From positions 1 through 64,000 of the forward strand of contig NZ_MLFP01000018.1 in assembly GCF_002095465.1 (NCBI RefSeq): a stretch of 64,000 nt of DNA, written 5' to 3'. A program made the position numbers and the translations under genes. Below, piece by piece: positions 9,599-19,215 of this stretch. The stretch's first letter is position 1; every line of letters starts with the position of its first letter. The notes beneath the pieces were generated by a model that did no database searches, was not told where the DNA came from, and was given only the letters and a program-made list of their open reading frames with translations. The DNA comes from Pantoea rodasii. Its GTDB lineage: Bacteria; Pseudomonadota; Gammaproteobacteria; Enterobacterales; Enterobacteriaceae.

Positions 9599-10657
9599 AT
9601 GGCTTTTCGTATCGCAAGTTCTCCCTATACCCATAACCGCCGCAGCACCGGCAACATCATGCTGCTGGTGGTGCTGGCTGCAGTGCCAGGCATGGCCGCG
9701 CAGTGGTATTTCTTTGGCGTGGGTTTCCTGATTCAGGTTCTGCTGGCCACCGCCACAGCGTGGATCACCGAAGGCGTGATTCTGCGTCTGCGCAAAACGC
9801 CCGTGGTTCCGACACTCTCTGATAACTCCGCGCTGCTCACCGCGCTGTTGCTCGGCATCAGTCTGCCGCCGCTGGCGCCCTGGTGGCTGGTGGTGATTGG
9901 CACCGTATTTGCCATCGTTATCGCTAAGCAGCTATATGGCGGCTTGGGTCAAAACCCTTTCAATCCGGCCATGGTTGGCTATGTGGTACTGCTGATCTCC
10001 TTCCCGGTTCAGATGACCAGTTGGTTGCCGCCGGATACTTTGCAGGCAATTAAACCCGGACTCCTGGATTCCCTCAGCATGATTTTCACCAATCACACGC
10101 TGGCCGGTGAAACCATGCAGCAGTTACAGCTCGGTGTGGATGGTGTCAGCCAGGCTACGCCGCTGGATACCTTTAAAACCGGTTTACGTGCCGGGCACAG
10201 TGCTGAGCAATTACTGGCAGAGCCGATTTATACCGGCGTGCTGGCGGGATTAGGCTGGCAGTGGATCAACCTCGGTTATCTGCTGGGTGGCATACTGCTG
10301 CTGGCAAAGAATGCCATTCGCTGGCATATCCCTGCGGGTTTCCTGGTGTCGCTGGCCTTGTGCGCCACCCTCGGCTGGTTGTTCTCACCCGAGTCGCTGA
10401 ACTCGCCGCTGATTCATCTGTTCTCCGGCGCGACCATGCTCGGTGCGTTCTTTATCGCCACCGATCCGGTCACCGCATCGACGACCAATCGTGGACGTTT
10501 AATTTATGGCGCACTGATTGGTTTGCTGGTCTGGCTGATTCGCAGCTTTGGTGGTTATCCAGACGGCCTGGCCTTTGCCGTTCTGCTGGCGAACATCTGC
10601 GTGCCGCTGATTGATTACTACACCCAGCCGCGCGTTTACGGCCATCGCAAGGATTAA
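9599..10657 (+). CDS. rsxD: Electron transport complex subunit RsxD
   Basis: Integral membrane flavoprotein subunit, 352 residues with eight to nine hydrophobic segments. Shows the FMN attachment region [19 protein letters not shown], in which the Thr of SGAT carries covalent FMN in characterised RnfD/NqrB proteins, and the [15 protein letters not shown] motif. Starts one base after the rsxC stop and ends two bases before rsxG. Confidence 0.96.
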   Translation: MAFRIASSPYTHNRRSTGNIMLLVVLAAVPGMAAQWYFFGVGFLIQVLLATATAWITEGVILRLRKTPVVPTLSDNSALLTALLLGISLPPLAPWWLVVIGTVFAIVIAKQLYGGLGQNPFNPAMVGYVVLLISFPVQMTSWLPPDTLQAIKPGLLDSLSMIFTNHTLAGETMQQLQLGVDGVSQATPLDTFKTGLRAGHSAEQLLAEPIYTGVLAGLGWQWINLGYLLGGILLLAKNAIRWHIPAGFLVSLALCATLGWLFSPESLNSPLIHLFSGATMLGAFFIATDPVTASTTNRGRLIYGALIGLLVWLIRSFGGYPDGLAFAVLLANICVPLIDYYTQPRVYGHRKD

Positions 10658-10659
10658 AG

Positions 10660-11290
10660 ATGTTCGATGCTATTCGTAAAAATGCCGTGACGCTGGCGGC
10701 GTTTGCGGTGATCACCACCGGCGTCACAGCGGTGGTGAACTATGTGACTAAGCCCACGGTGGAACATCAGACGGCGCTGCAGCAAAAAACCTGCTCGATC
10801 AGGTGGTGCCAACCGATATGTATGACAACCATATTCAGCAAGAGTGTTTCCTGGTGACGGATGCGGCGGCATTAGGTAATAACCAGCCGCATCATCTCTA
10901 TCTGGCACGTAAAGGTGATAAACCTGTTGCAGCGGCGCTTGAGACCACCGCGCCAGACGGCTATTCTGGAGCGATTCAGATGCTGGTCGGTGCCGATTTC
11001 CAGGGCAAAGTACTGGGCGTTCGTGTCGTGGAACACCACGAAACACCAGGGCTGGGCGATAAGATCGAACTGCGTATTTCCGACTGGATCAACAGTTTTA
11101 ACGGCAAAGTGGTACACGGTGCGACGACAAGAACTTTGCGGTGAAGAAAGACGGCGGTGAATTTGATCAATTTACCGGTGCGACCATTACCCCGCGCGCG
11201 GTAGTGAATGCCACGAAACGAACCGCATTACTGATTGAAACGTTGCCAGCGAAGCTCTCTTCGCTGCCTGAATGTGGAGATGCACCATGA
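10660..11290 (+). CDS. rsxG: Electron transport complex subunit RsxG (two frameshifts)
   Basis: Membrane-anchored periplasmic flavoprotein subunit of Rsx. Three frames are needed to read the family sequence: [10 protein letters not shown]...ALQQK, then [13 protein letters not shown]...GKVVHG, then [24 protein letters not shown]...CGDAP. One base is missing in the A6 run at 10784-10789 and one near 11121-11124. With both restored the protein is about 210 residues, like E. coli RsxG. The TGAT motif, whose Thr carries covalent FMN, lies after the second frameshift, so the literal reading would give no flavinylated protein. Stop overlaps rsxE (ATGA). Two independent losses in one 630-bp gene argue for sequence error. 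Confidence 0.85.
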
Positions 11291-11987
11291 GTGAAGCAAA
11301 ATCCCTGCTGGTCGGCGGCCTGTGGAAAAACAACTCCGCGCTGGTGCAGCTGCTGGGCCTGTGCCCTTTGCTGGCCGTGACCTCAACTGCCACCAATGCC
11401 CTTGGGCTGGGTCTGGCCACCACGTTAGTGCTGACCATTACCAACAGCGCCATTTCGGCTTCACGTCGTTGGGTGCCGGCGGAAATCCGCATCCCTATTT
11501 ACGTGATGATCATCGCCTCGGTGGTGAGCTGCGTACAGATGCTGATCAATGCTTACGCTTACGGCCTGTATCAGTCACTGGGCATCTTCATTCCGCTGAT
11601 CGTGACCAACTGTATCGTAGTGGGTCGTGCAGAAGCGGTGGCGTCAAAAGCAGTATTCCACTCTCGGCACTGGACGGTTTTGCCATTGGTATGGGTGCGA
11701 CCTGCGCGATGGTGACGTTAGGTTCGATTCGTGAATTAATCGGCAGCGGCACCCTGTTTAACGGTGCGGATCAACTGCTGGGACCGTGGGCTAAAGCGCT
11801 ACGCATTGAAGTGTTCCATTTTGATTCACCGATGTTGCTGGCGATGCTGCCGCCGGGGGCTTTTATCGGTTTAGGTATGCTGCTGGCCGGTAAATATCTG
11901 ATCGATCAGAAAATGAAGCAACGAGCCGCCCTGCGCGCTGCTGAACCTGAAGCCGCGCCGCAGGGTGAAACCGGGAAAGCAGTGTGA
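11287..11987 (+). CDS. rsxE: Electron transport complex subunit RsxE (frameshifted)
   Basis: Integral membrane subunit paralogous to RsxA, six hydrophobic segments. The reading frame is correct to GRAEAVASK and then shifts; adding one A to AAAA at 11646-11649 gives [18 protein letters not shown] and continues in the second frame to ETGKAV. Restored length is about 233 residues, matching E. coli (231). An ATG at 11272 exists upstream but 11287 overlaps the rsxG stop and fits the family start MSEAKSL. The stop overlaps the nth GTG start. Confidence 0.87.
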
Positions 11988-12619
11988 ATAAGGATAAGCG
12001 CCTGCAAATTCTCACGCGCCTGCGTGATGACAACCCACATCCCACCACGGAACTGTACTTCAGTTCGCCGTTTGAACTGCTGATTGCCGTGCTGTTATCC
12101 GCACAGGCCACCGATGTTAGCGTGAACAAAGCCACCGCCAAGATGTATCCGGTGGCGAATACCCCCGCCGCCATATTGGCTCTGGGCGTGGATGGCGTGA
12201 AAGAGTTCATCAAGACTATCGGCCTGTTTAACAGCAAAGCCGAGAATGTGATTAAAACCTGCCGTATTCTCATCGAGCAGCATGGTGGTGAAGTCCCGGA
12301 AGATCGCGCGGCATTAGAAGCCCTGCCCGGCGTCGGACGCAAGACCGCCAACGTGGTGCTGAATACCGCATTTGGCTGGCCGACCATTGCGGTAGATACG
12401 CACATCTTCCGCGTCAGCAATCGCACCCGCTTCGCGCCCGGCAAAAATGTCGAAGAGGTCGAAGACAAGCTGGTTAAAGTGGTGCCTTCTGCGTTTAAAG
12501 TCGACTGTCACCACTGGTTGATTTTACACGGCCGCTATACCTGCGTGGCACGTAAACCGCGCTGCGGCTCCTGCCTGATTGAAGATTTGTGTGAGTTCGA
12601 CGCCAAAACCGAAGTCTGA
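11984..12619 (+). CDS. nth: Endonuclease III (Nth)
   Basis: DNA glycosylase/AP lyase that removes oxidised pyrimidines in base-excision repair. 211 residues, the E. coli length. All hallmarks are visible: helix-hairpin-helix [12 protein letters not shown] with catalytic Lys120, Asp138 in VDTHIFRV, and the [4Fe-4S] ligands Cys187, Cys194, Cys197 and Cys203 (C-x6-C-x2-C-x5-C). Starts with GTG overlapping the rsxE stop (GTGA), so it is co-translated with the rsx operon. Confidence 0.97.
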   Translation: MNKDKRLQILTRLRDDNPHPTTELYFSSPFELLIAVLLSAQATDVSVNKATAKMYPVANTPAAILALGVDGVKEFIKTIGLFNSKAENVIKTCRILIEQHGGEVPEDRAALEALPGVGRKTANVVLNTAFGWPTIAVDTHIFRVSNRTRFAPGKNVEEVEDKLVKVVPSAFKVDCHHWLILHGRYTCVARKPRCGSCLIEDLCEFDAKTEV

Positions 12620-12623
12620 GCCC

Positions 12624-13583
12624 ATGCCGATAGCCGATCGCAATCTTGCGCTCTGGTATCGGCAGTTTGGCGATCCTGTTGATGTACTGACGCTGGAATC
12701 CTCCCTTTTAGCCCCACGTCCCGCTGACATGCTGCGCGTGCAAATGCACTATGCACCAGTCAACGCGTCTGATCTGATCCCCATTACCGGTGCTTATCGT
12801 CATCGTGTCGCGCCGCCACAGGTGGCCGGCTACGAAGGCGTAGGCACCGTGGTCGCCGCGCCCTGTGTTTACTCACATTTAGTGGGGCAGCGCGTGTTGC
12901 CGCTGCGTGGCGCAGGCTGCTGGCAGCGATACATTGATATCGATCCACAGCTCGCCATTCCGGTGCCGGATGATATTGCGAGTACCTTGGCGGCTCGCGC
13001 CTATATCAATCCGCTGGCCGCTTTGCTAATGCTGCAGCAGTGGCCGGTCAGCGGTAAAAACGTGATGGTCACTGCCGGTGGATCCGCCTGCGCACTTTTA
13101 TTGGCCCAGTGGGCGCGCCTGCGTGGTGCTCGTCGGGTTGTGGTGGTATATCGCGCTTCAGCGCACGCAGACAGGCTACGCGCCCTAAACCTGACAGCGC
13201 TGCAGGAAACGGCCCGAGAAGCGATAGCAGCGGTCTGCGCGCAAACGGATATCGTGTTTGATGCAGTCGGCGGCGAGACCGGACAGCGCATCTGGCAAGC
13301 GCTGCCTGAGCACGCGCAGTGTGTCGCTTACGGGGTGTTAAGTGGGACGCCGATAAGCGTCAATGCCGCTCGTCCGGCGCTGCACTGGTTTCATGTGCGT
13401 CACACCCTGGGCAATATTGGCGCTGCGCAGTGGCAGCAGCTTTTCTCAGAACTTTGGCCACTGTTGCGCAGCAGCGAATGTGGCGAGGTGGAGATTTTCT
13501 CGTTAGACGAGTGGCGTGAGGCTATTGCGTGTTACCACCAGTCAGGCCGTGCACACAAGCCCATGCTGTGTCTGGACCCGTGA
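12624..13583 (+). CDS. MDR-family NAD(P)-dependent oxidoreductase
   Basis: Medium-chain dehydrogenase/reductase of 319 residues, resembling quinone oxidoreductase or trans-2-enoyl-CoA reductase-like proteins. An N-terminal GroES-like domain (MLRVQMHYAPVNASDLIPITG, YEGVGTVV) is followed by a Rossmann domain with a GGSACALLLAQWA nucleotide loop. The structural-zinc cysteine cluster of classical alcohol dehydrogenases is not seen. Start at 12624, four bases after nth, gives MPIADRNLALWYRQFG; the frame is open upstream but inside nth. It replaces the direct nth-dtpA junction of E. coli. Substrate unknown. Confidence 0.8.
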   Translation: MPIADRNLALWYRQFGDPVDVLTLESSLLAPRPADMLRVQMHYAPVNASDLIPITGAYRHRVAPPQVAGYEGVGTVVAAPCVYSHLVGQRVLPLRGAGCWQRYIDIDPQLAIPVPDDIASTLAARAYINPLAALLMLQQWPVSGKNVMVTAGGSACALLLAQWARLRGARRVVVVYRASAHADRLRALNLTALQETAREAIAAVCAQTDIVFDAVGGETGQRIWQALPEHAQCVAYGVLSGTPISVNAARPALHWFHVRHTLGNIGAAQWQQLFSELWPLLRSSECGEVEIFSLDEWREAIACYHQSGRAHKPMLCLDP

Positions 13584-13609
13584 AGAGAGGCTAAGCAGCC
13601 TCTCTTTTT
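13584..13609. terminator. Bidirectional terminator
   Basis: Perfect 9-bp stem AGAGAGGCT/AGCCTCTCT with loop AAGC, followed by TTTTT on the plus strand and placed between two convergent genes. Ends rsx-nth-MDR transcription; on the minus strand the U tract is poor. Confidence 0.85.
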
Positions 13610-13614
13610 ACCCA

Positions 13615-14304
13615 CTATTTTGCCGCAGCCTGCAGCCAGGCCACCACCAGCGGTGATAGCCGATTTTGCAGCGCCGCGCGTTCCGACTGGAACAGCGTCG
13701 CAACAAAGAACGGGTGATCGGTCAATTCAACACCACGCACATCCCGATCCAAATCCCACGAGGTGATCCTCAGATTATTGGTCGCCAGCGCAGCGCTGAA
13801 TTCTGGATTCACGCCGAAATTGCAGTGATACCCTTCATTACTCTCAAGCGCGCCGTACGCTTGTGCAATCTTTGAGCCCGGTTCGAATGTTACCGTGCCA
13901 CGCTGTTCCACTAGTGAACAGGCCAGCGGGGCTATCACCCAGCGCCCACCTTCATCGGTTTCCGCATGCCCGGCGTCTTCCCAGCCCAGCACATTGCGGG
14001 CGTACTCCACCACTGCATACTGAAAACCGCCACATGAACCGAGGAAAGGTTTGTGGTTTTCACGCGCCCAGCGGATCGTCGCAAAGACACCTTCATCGTT
14101 GAGATACGGGCTGCCTGGCACGACCCAAATGGCATCATAATCGTTCCAGTGATGTTGATTGATGTCGGGAGTAGCGATCCAGTCGGCGGTAACGTCGAGC
14201 GAGAGGGATTTTGCGGCAAGCTGTACGGCAGGAGGAATGGCTTGATGTGCAACAGCATTGGCACGGTAATCGCCAACAAGGGCCACACGAACTGACTGCG
14301 TCAT
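13615..14304 (-). CDS. CTP-synthase C-terminal-related glutamine amidotransferase-like protein
   Basis: 229-residue class I glutamine amidotransferase-like protein resembling the C-terminal domain of CTP synthase (the 'CTP synthase C-terminal region-related (seleno)protein' group). Seen: the nucleophile elbow FLGSCGGFQ with Cys91, and near the C terminus HPFFVATLFQSE, equivalent to CTP synthase HPFFVATQFHPE. The His of the catalytic triad is replaced by Gln206 while Glu208 remains, so glutaminase activity by the usual mechanism is doubtful. No synthetase domain is attached. The codon at position 91 is an ordinary Cys codon. A good ribosome site (AAAGGACG) precedes the start, and a PurR-type box lies about 170 bp upstream. 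Function unknown. Confidence 0.82.
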   Translation of the reverse strand: MTQSVRVALVGDYRANAVAHQAIPPAVQLAAKSLSLDVTADWIATPDINQHHWNDYDAIWVVPGSPYLNDEGVFATIRWARENHKPFLGSCGGFQYAVVEYARNVLGWEDAGHAETDEGGRWVIAPLACSLVEQRGTVTFEPGSKIAQAYGALESNEGYHCNFGVNPEFSAALATNNLRITSWDLDRDVRGVELTDHPFFVATLFQSERAALQNRLSPLVVAWLQAAAK

Positions 14305-14957
14305 GGTTACGTCCTTTTAGGGAAAAAGCGAGGTTACAGCAAAGTACTAACGCTGTCTAAAGGCAAAAAATCACCTAATCAGTACGTTTCGCTTTCACGC
14401 AAGAAGCGTGAATACCTGCTTTTTATGCGGTTAACCTGCATTTTAGCGGGTGATTAATTCAGCAGTTGTCATCAGCGCAAACGTTTACTTCTTTTACGTT
14501 CTTAATTAATTCGCATTTTTGTGCGCAGGATCAACAAATTAGCCTTCTGGAAACTCGAGACTGCGCATTACGCTCAACAATCAAGCAATTGTGCTTATTA
14601 AGTGAACATACCCGGGCTTAATGTTGGTATAAATAATCATCGACAGCGATATATTCTGTAAAAAGGCACACAAGCGGTTTATATCAGGAAAATGATCCCC
14701 TGGATCTCCAGATTGCTGCTTTATTCTGGTATAATTCCACTCAGCAATATTTAACACTGATTTACAACTTCTTATAACGGCATTAACCCTACCTGTTACA
14801 AGTATTTCAGCGTGCAAAAAATGCTTGCCCTGTTGGCCTGATTCAGCCAAATTAGGCGCCGTTTTTCCTTTCTAATAACAATGTTGCGCGGGACTACCCA
14901 GCCCGACGCAGACTTAATTCCTGTCGTAAAACAGGCTATGTATAAACTGAGGTACAC
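14305..14957. other. Divergent control region between the amidotransferase gene and dtpA
   Basis: About 650 bp, AT-rich in the middle. It contains the PurR-type box, and a small CCTGT/ACAGG hairpin just before dtpA. A minus-strand open frame of 89 codons (14581-14850) has no ribosome site and no recognisable similarity. I see no tRNA, sRNA or repeat. Confidence 0.4.
14475..14490. promoter_or_regulatory. PurR-type operator
   Basis: GCGCAAACGTTTACTT contains the full core CGCAAACGTTT of the PurR consensus ACGCAAACGTTTTCGT. It lies 171 bp upstream of the minus-strand amidotransferase gene, just upstream of a possible TAAAAT -10 on that strand, and 468 bp upstream of dtpA. Compare the site before purR at 36523. 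Likely a genuine PurR site; which gene it serves is inferred. Confidence 0.6.
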
Positions 14958-16466
14958 GTGTCAACTGCAAACAAACACACTGACGAGGCAGTAAGCCTCA
15001 ACGCCTTCAAGCAACCGAAAGCGTTTTATCTGATCTTCTCCATCGAATTGTGGGAGCGTTTCGGCTACTACGGCCTGCAAGCCATCATGGCGGTTTACCT
15101 GGTGAAGCAACTGGGTATGACCGAAGCAGACTCCATTACCCTGTTCACTTCGTTCAGTGCGCTGGTGTATGGCATGGTCGCAATTGGCGGCTGGCTGGGC
15201 GATAAAGTGTTGGGCACCAAACGCGTGATCGTTCTCGGCGTTATCGTGCTGGCTATAGGCTATGCGCTGATTGCCTTCTCAGGTCACGACACCGCGATGG
15301 TGTATGCAGGCATGGCAACCATTGCCGTGGGTAGCGGTTTGTTTAAAGCCAACCCGTCTTCTCTGCTGTCGACCTGCTACGAGAAAGATGATCCACGTAT
15401 TGATGGTGCTTTCACCATGTTCTATATGTCGATCAATATCGGTTCACTGTTCTCAATGATGCTGACGCCGTGGCTGGCTGCCCATTACGGTTGGGGCGCG
15501 GCGTTCTCGCTGTCCGTTGTCGGTCTGGTGATTACCTTACTGAACTTCTTGTTCTGCCAGCGTCTGGTGAAAAACTACGGTTCTAAACCCGACTTTGCCC
15601 CGCTGAACATCAGCAAACTGCTGATGACGCTGGTCGGCGTTGTTGCTCTGGTCGCCATTGCCGCCTGGCTGTTGCATCACCAGACTATTGCACGTATGGC
15701 GCTGGGTGTGATTGCCATCGGTATCGTACTGGTGTTCGCGAAAGAAGCCTTTGCCCTACAGGGTGCAGCGCGTCGTAAAATGATCGTCGCTTTCCTGCTG
15801 ATGGTTGAAGCGATTGTGTTCTTCGTGCTCTACATGCAGATGCCAACGTCACTGAACTTCTTTGCTATTCGTAACGTTGAACATGCCATTCTGGGTATCA
15901 CTTTTGAGCCTGAGCAGTTCCAGGCACTGAACCCGTTCTGGATCATGTTGGCGAGCCCGATTCTGGCCGCGGTCTATAACAAGCTGGGTGACAAACTGCC
16001 CATGCCGCACAAATTTGCGATTGGTATGGTGCTGTGCTCCGCCGCATTCCTGGTGCTGCCGTTCGGTGCTAAGTTTGCCAATGATGCCGGTATCGTTTCG
16101 GTTAACTGGCTGATCATTAGCTATGCGCTGCAGAGTATTGGCGAACTGATGATTTCCGGTCTTGGCCTGGCAATGGTGGCACAGCTGGTTCCACAGCGTC
16201 TGATGGGCTTCATCATGGGTTCCTGGTTCCTGACCACCGCTGGTGCAGCGATGATTGCCGGTAAAGTGGCTAACCTGATGGCCGTGCCGAATGATGTGAC
16301 CGATCCCCACGCCTCACTGGCCGTTTACAGCCATGTGTTCCAGCAGATTGGTATTGCAACTGGTGTCATCGCCATCCTGATGTTGATCACCGCGCCACTG
16401 CTCAACCGCATGACGCAGAGTGATGCCACCCAGGCTGAACTGAAAAGCGCTAACGCCAATCAATAA
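14958..16466 (+). CDS. dtpA: Dipeptide/tripeptide permease DtpA (TppB)
   Basis: Proton-coupled peptide transporter of the POT/PTR family in the inner membrane. 502 residues with about 14 hydrophobic segments and the PTR signatures [17 protein letters not shown] (the ExxERFxYY motif) and the FYMSINIGS stretch of the second signature. Highly similar to E. coli DtpA throughout. Starts with GTG preceded by GAGGT. Followed by a strong terminator. Confidence 0.96.
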   Translation: MSTANKHTDEAVSLNAFKQPKAFYLIFSIELWERFGYYGLQAIMAVYLVKQLGMTEADSITLFTSFSALVYGMVAIGGWLGDKVLGTKRVIVLGVIVLAIGYALIAFSGHDTAMVYAGMATIAVGSGLFKANPSSLLSTCYEKDDPRIDGAFTMFYMSINIGSLFSMMLTPWLAAHYGWGAAFSLSVVGLVITLLNFLFCQRLVKNYGSKPDFAPLNISKLLMTLVGVVALVAIAAWLLHHQTIARMALGVIAIGIVLVFAKEAFALQGAARRKMIVAFLLMVEAIVFFVLYMQMPTSLNFFAIRNVEHAILGITFEPEQFQALNPFWIMLASPILAAVYNKLGDKLPMPHKFAIGMVLCSAAFLVLPFGAKFANDAGIVSVNWLIISYALQSIGELMISGLGLAMVAQLVPQRLMGFIMGSWFLTTAGAAMIAGKVANLMAVPNDVTDPHASLAVYSHVFQQIGIATGVIAILMLITAPLLNRMTQSDATQAELKSANANQ

Positions 16467-16485
16467 GCCTTAGTGTCAAAAACAG

Positions 16486-16510
16486 AGCCGGGTCATAACC
16501 CGGCTTTTTT
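16486..16510 (+). terminator. dtpA terminator
   Basis: Perfect 8-bp stem AGCCGGGT/ACCCGGCT, loop CATA, followed by six T. A typical intrinsic terminator 20 bp after the dtpA stop. Confidence 0.93.
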
Positions 16511-16620
16511 GATCCTCCAGGTTCCAACGTTCTCCTTTTACCTTTTCTGCTGTCAAAGCTTCGCTTTTTATCCCATTACCCGCATGATATCGGCTTCCTG
16601 TTCACCCTGCTGGAACCCTC

Positions 16621-17544
16621 ATGGACCGATTCGAAGAGCTACAGGTGTTTGTTGCGGTGATTCAGCAAGGCAGTCTGGCCGGTGCTGCGCGTCTGCTGCA
16701 GCGTTCTCCTCCGGTGATCACCCGAACCCTAAGTGCCCTCGAATCACGCCTCGGCACCACCTTAATTGAACGCACCACCCGGCAACTGGCTCCCACAGAA
16801 GCGGGCTGGCAGCTGTTTGAACAGGCCCGGCAATTACTGAGTGATTACCACAGCGCACTGGATAGTGCGCACCATAGTGGCCTGCAGGGGCTGCTGCGTT
16901 TGACCGCGCCGGTTCCTTTCGGCCGTCGTCATATCATGCCGCTGGTGAATGCTTTTCTTCAGCAGCATCCTGAGATGCAGATCGAAGTGATACTGAGTGA
17001 CAGCTATCAGGACCTGATTGAAAACGGCCTGGATATTGCTCTGCGCATTGGTGAGCTGCAGGATTCCTCGATGGTGGCGCGTAAAGTGGGCAGCGTACAT
17101 TCTACGCTGGTGGCCAGCCCAGAATATTTAAAGCAGGCTGGCACCCCCGCGCACCCTTCAGAACTCAGTCAACATGCACTGATAACCAGCCTGCGTCATA
17201 CGCGGGAATGGCGCTTTGCCCAGGATTTACGGGTGCGGATTTTGCCGCGACTGCGCGTTAATGATATTGAAAGCCAGCTGGAAACTCTGCGCCGGGGCCA
17301 GGGCATCGGCCGTTTGCTCTCTTATCAGGTGCTGGATGATGTGCGTGACGGCAAACTGGTCCGCCTATTACCCGAGTGGGAGCCCGCGCCGCTGCCGGTG
17401 CAACTGGTCACTCAACGGGTAAAAAATATGACGCCGAAGGTACGACAATTTTGGGATTTCGCCCTTGAAAAGCTGCCTTCACTGCCCTGCTTTGTCGCAG
17501 AAAACCGCAGTCCGACTGCAATTCCTGATCGCGGTCACTGGTAA
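16621..17544 (+). CDS. LysR-family transcriptional regulator
   Basis: 307-residue LTTR. The N-terminal helix-turn-helix [26 protein letters not shown] is followed by the co-inducer domain from about residue 88. It belongs to the large YafC/DmlR-like group that often controls adjacent oxidoreductase or transferase genes. The gene is followed after 55 bp by gstA in the same orientation, so the two could be linked, but LTTRs more often act on divergent genes. The target is unknown. Confidence 0.85.
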   Translation: MDRFEELQVFVAVIQQGSLAGAARLLQRSPPVITRTLSALESRLGTTLIERTTRQLAPTEAGWQLFEQARQLLSDYHSALDSAHHSGLQGLLRLTAPVPFGRRHIMPLVNAFLQQHPEMQIEVILSDSYQDLIENGLDIALRIGELQDSSMVARKVGSVHSTLVASPEYLKQAGTPAHPSELSQHALITSLRHTREWRFAQDLRVRILPRLRVNDIESQLETLRRGQGIGRLLSYQVLDDVRDGKLVRLLPEWEPAPLPVQLVTQRVKNMTPKVRQFWDFALEKLPSLPCFVAENRSPTAIPDRGHW

Positions 17545-17599
17545 ATTTTTTTGCCGATTTATGCTGTTTCGATCACAACAACACTCAGGAGAGGCCATG

Positions 17600-18205
17600 A
17601 TGAAACTCTATTGCAAGCCCGGCGCCTGTTCGCTGTCACCGCACATTGTTGCGCGTGAATGCGGGCTGGACTTTACCCAGGTCAATGTTGACCTGCAGAA
17701 AAAAGTCACCGAGCGGGGAGAAGATTATTGGCAGATTAACCCGAAAGGACAGGTTCCCGCGCTGCAGTTTGATGATGGTAGCCTGCTAACCGAAGGCGTT
17801 GCCATTGTGCAGTATCTGGCGGATCTTAAACCGGATCGCAATCTGCTGGCACCTACCGGCAGCCTGACGCGCTATCACACCATTGAATGGCTGAGCTTTG
17901 TCAGCAGTGAACTGCACAAAACCTTCTCCCCGCTGTTTCGTCCAGACACGCCGGAGGAGTACAAGGCCATCGTGCGAGCGCAGTTAGAGAAGAAATATCA
18001 GGTGGTTAATGAAGCCCTGCAGGACAAGCAATGGCTGATGGGTTTGCGTTACACCGTGGCTGACGTCTACCTGTTTGTGGTGACGCGTTGGGCAAAAGCT
18101 ATCAAGCTGGATCTGAGTGGATTAGAAGCGCTGGAAGCCTGGTTCAATCGCGTGGCAGAACGCCCGGCGGTGCAGGCAGCGTTAAAAGCGGAAGGTTTGA
18201 TTTAA
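17600..18205 (+). CDS. gstA: Glutathione S-transferase GstA
   Basis: Cytosolic bacterial (beta class) glutathione transferase, conjugating glutathione to electrophiles. 201 residues, the E. coli GstA length. Seen: [15 protein letters not shown] with the beta-class Cys10, the cis-Pro region KGQVPALQF and the glutathione-binding [14 protein letters not shown]. Two consecutive ATGs (17597, 17600) follow AGGAG; 17600 matches the family start. Convergent with pdxY. Confidence 0.93.
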   Translation: MKLYCKPGACSLSPHIVARECGLDFTQVNVDLQKKVTERGEDYWQINPKGQVPALQFDDGSLLTEGVAIVQYLADLKPDRNLLAPTGSLTRYHTIEWLSFVSSELHKTFSPLFRPDTPEEYKAIVRAQLEKKYQVVNEALQDKQWLMGLRYTVADVYLFVVTRWAKAIKLDLSGLEALEAWFNRVAERPAVQAALKAEGLI

Positions 18206-18212
18206 CCTGATT

Positions 18213-18234
18213 CAGGCGCACAACCGTGCGCCTG
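18213..18234. terminator. Hairpin between convergent gstA and pdxY
   Basis: 9-bp stem CAGGCGCAC/GTGCGCCTG with loop AACC, between the stops of gstA and pdxY. There is no clear T tract on either strand, so it may act as a weak or 3'-protecting structure rather than a full terminator. Confidence 0.5.
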
Positions 18235-18286
18235 ATAGTTTGCTGCTGGCAGGCAACCGCAGGGTTACCTCCAGCGTATCGTGCCG

Positions 18287-19147
18287 TTACAGCTTTTCTG
18301 CAGCAAAGTGCTGAGTCGGTTGCGCAATCGCATCCTGAGCGGCCACCAGCTGCAATTCGTACTCGCCCATCTCGTGGGTTTTCAGCATCACTTCGTACAC
18401 CGCAGCGGTGACATGCTCCAGCGCATCCTGCAACGATTTGCCGTGCAGCAGATCAACCAGCAGCAGGCCACTGGTCAAATCGCCCACGCCCACCGGCTGA
18501 CGCACACCAAAGTCCACCAGCGGACGACTGATGTGCCAGCACTCATCGGCAGTCACCAGCAGCATCTCGAAACGATCACTACGGCGTCCGGCTCGCGCCA
18601 GATGCTTCACCAGCACCACTTTGGGACCCTGCGCGACTAACGTCCGCGCGGCAATCACCGCCTGCTCTACGTTGGCGACTTCATGGCCGCTGAGCATTTC
18701 CAGCTCCAGCAGGTTTGGCGCGATAATGTCGCTGGCGGGCATGGCCATCTTGCAGTGGAACTCGGCCACGCCAGGTGCCACGATACAGCCCTTTTCAGGA
18801 TGGCCCATCACCGGATCGCAGAAGAACCAGGCATTCGGATTGGCGGCTTTCACCTGACGCACGATCTCCAGAATCTGCTCGCCCTGCTCTGCTGAACCCA
18901 GATAACCGCTCAGCACCGCATCACAGGTCTTCAAACGGTCGATAGCCGCAATGCCTTTGACGATATCGGTGAGATGAGTGGCTGGCATCACGGTGCCGGT
19001 CCAGTGACCGTATTGCGTGTGATTGGAAAACTGTACGGTGTTCAACGGCCAAACGTTTGCGCCCATACGACGCATTGGGAATTCGGCGGCGCTGTTACCC
19101 GCATGGCCGTAAACCACATGTGACTGGATTGCGAGGATATTTTTCAT
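18287..19147 (-). CDS. pdxY: Pyridoxal kinase PdxY
   Basis: Phosphorylates pyridoxal to pyridoxal 5'-phosphate in the B6 salvage pathway. 286 residues (E. coli 287) of the ribokinase-like fold, with [18 protein letters not shown] at the substrate end and the C-terminal [15 protein letters not shown], the anion hole with catalytic Asp. Downstream of tyrS on the same strand but separated by a strong terminator. Confidence 0.96.
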   Translation of the reverse strand: MKNILAIQSHVVYGHAGNSAAEFPMRRMGANVWPLNTVQFSNHTQYGHWTGTVMPATHLTDIVKGIAAIDRLKTCDAVLSGYLGSAEQGEQILEIVRQVKAANPNAWFFCDPVMGHPEKGCIVAPGVAEFHCKMAMPASDIIAPNLLELEMLSGHEVANVEQAVIAARTLVAQGPKVVLVKHLARAGRRSDRFEMLLVTADECWHISRPLVDFGVRQPVGVGDLTSGLLLVDLLHGKSLQDALEHVTAAVYEVMLKTHEMGEYELQLVAAQDAIAQPTQHFAAEKL

Positions 19148-19184
19148 TATTGCCCTGTACTGATTGCCCGGTACTGCCTTGCCA

Positions 19185-19208
19185 TAAAAAAGGGCCGGAA
19201 ACCGGCCC
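19185..19208 (-). terminator. tyrS terminator
   Basis: Perfect 7-bp stem GGGCCGG/CCGGCCC with a three-base loop, followed on the minus strand by TTTTTT. It lies immediately after tyrS and before pdxY, so pdxY transcription depends on read-through or its own promoter. Confidence 0.93.
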
Positions 19209-19215
19209 TCGAACC

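Noticed and set aside
14581..14850. 89-codon minus-strand frame between the amidotransferase gene and dtpA
   Set aside because: No ribosome site or known similarity; AT-rich regulatory DNA.
16473..16769. 98-codon frame overlapping the dtpA terminator and LysR gene start
   Set aside because: Runs through a strong terminator and into another frame of the regulator.
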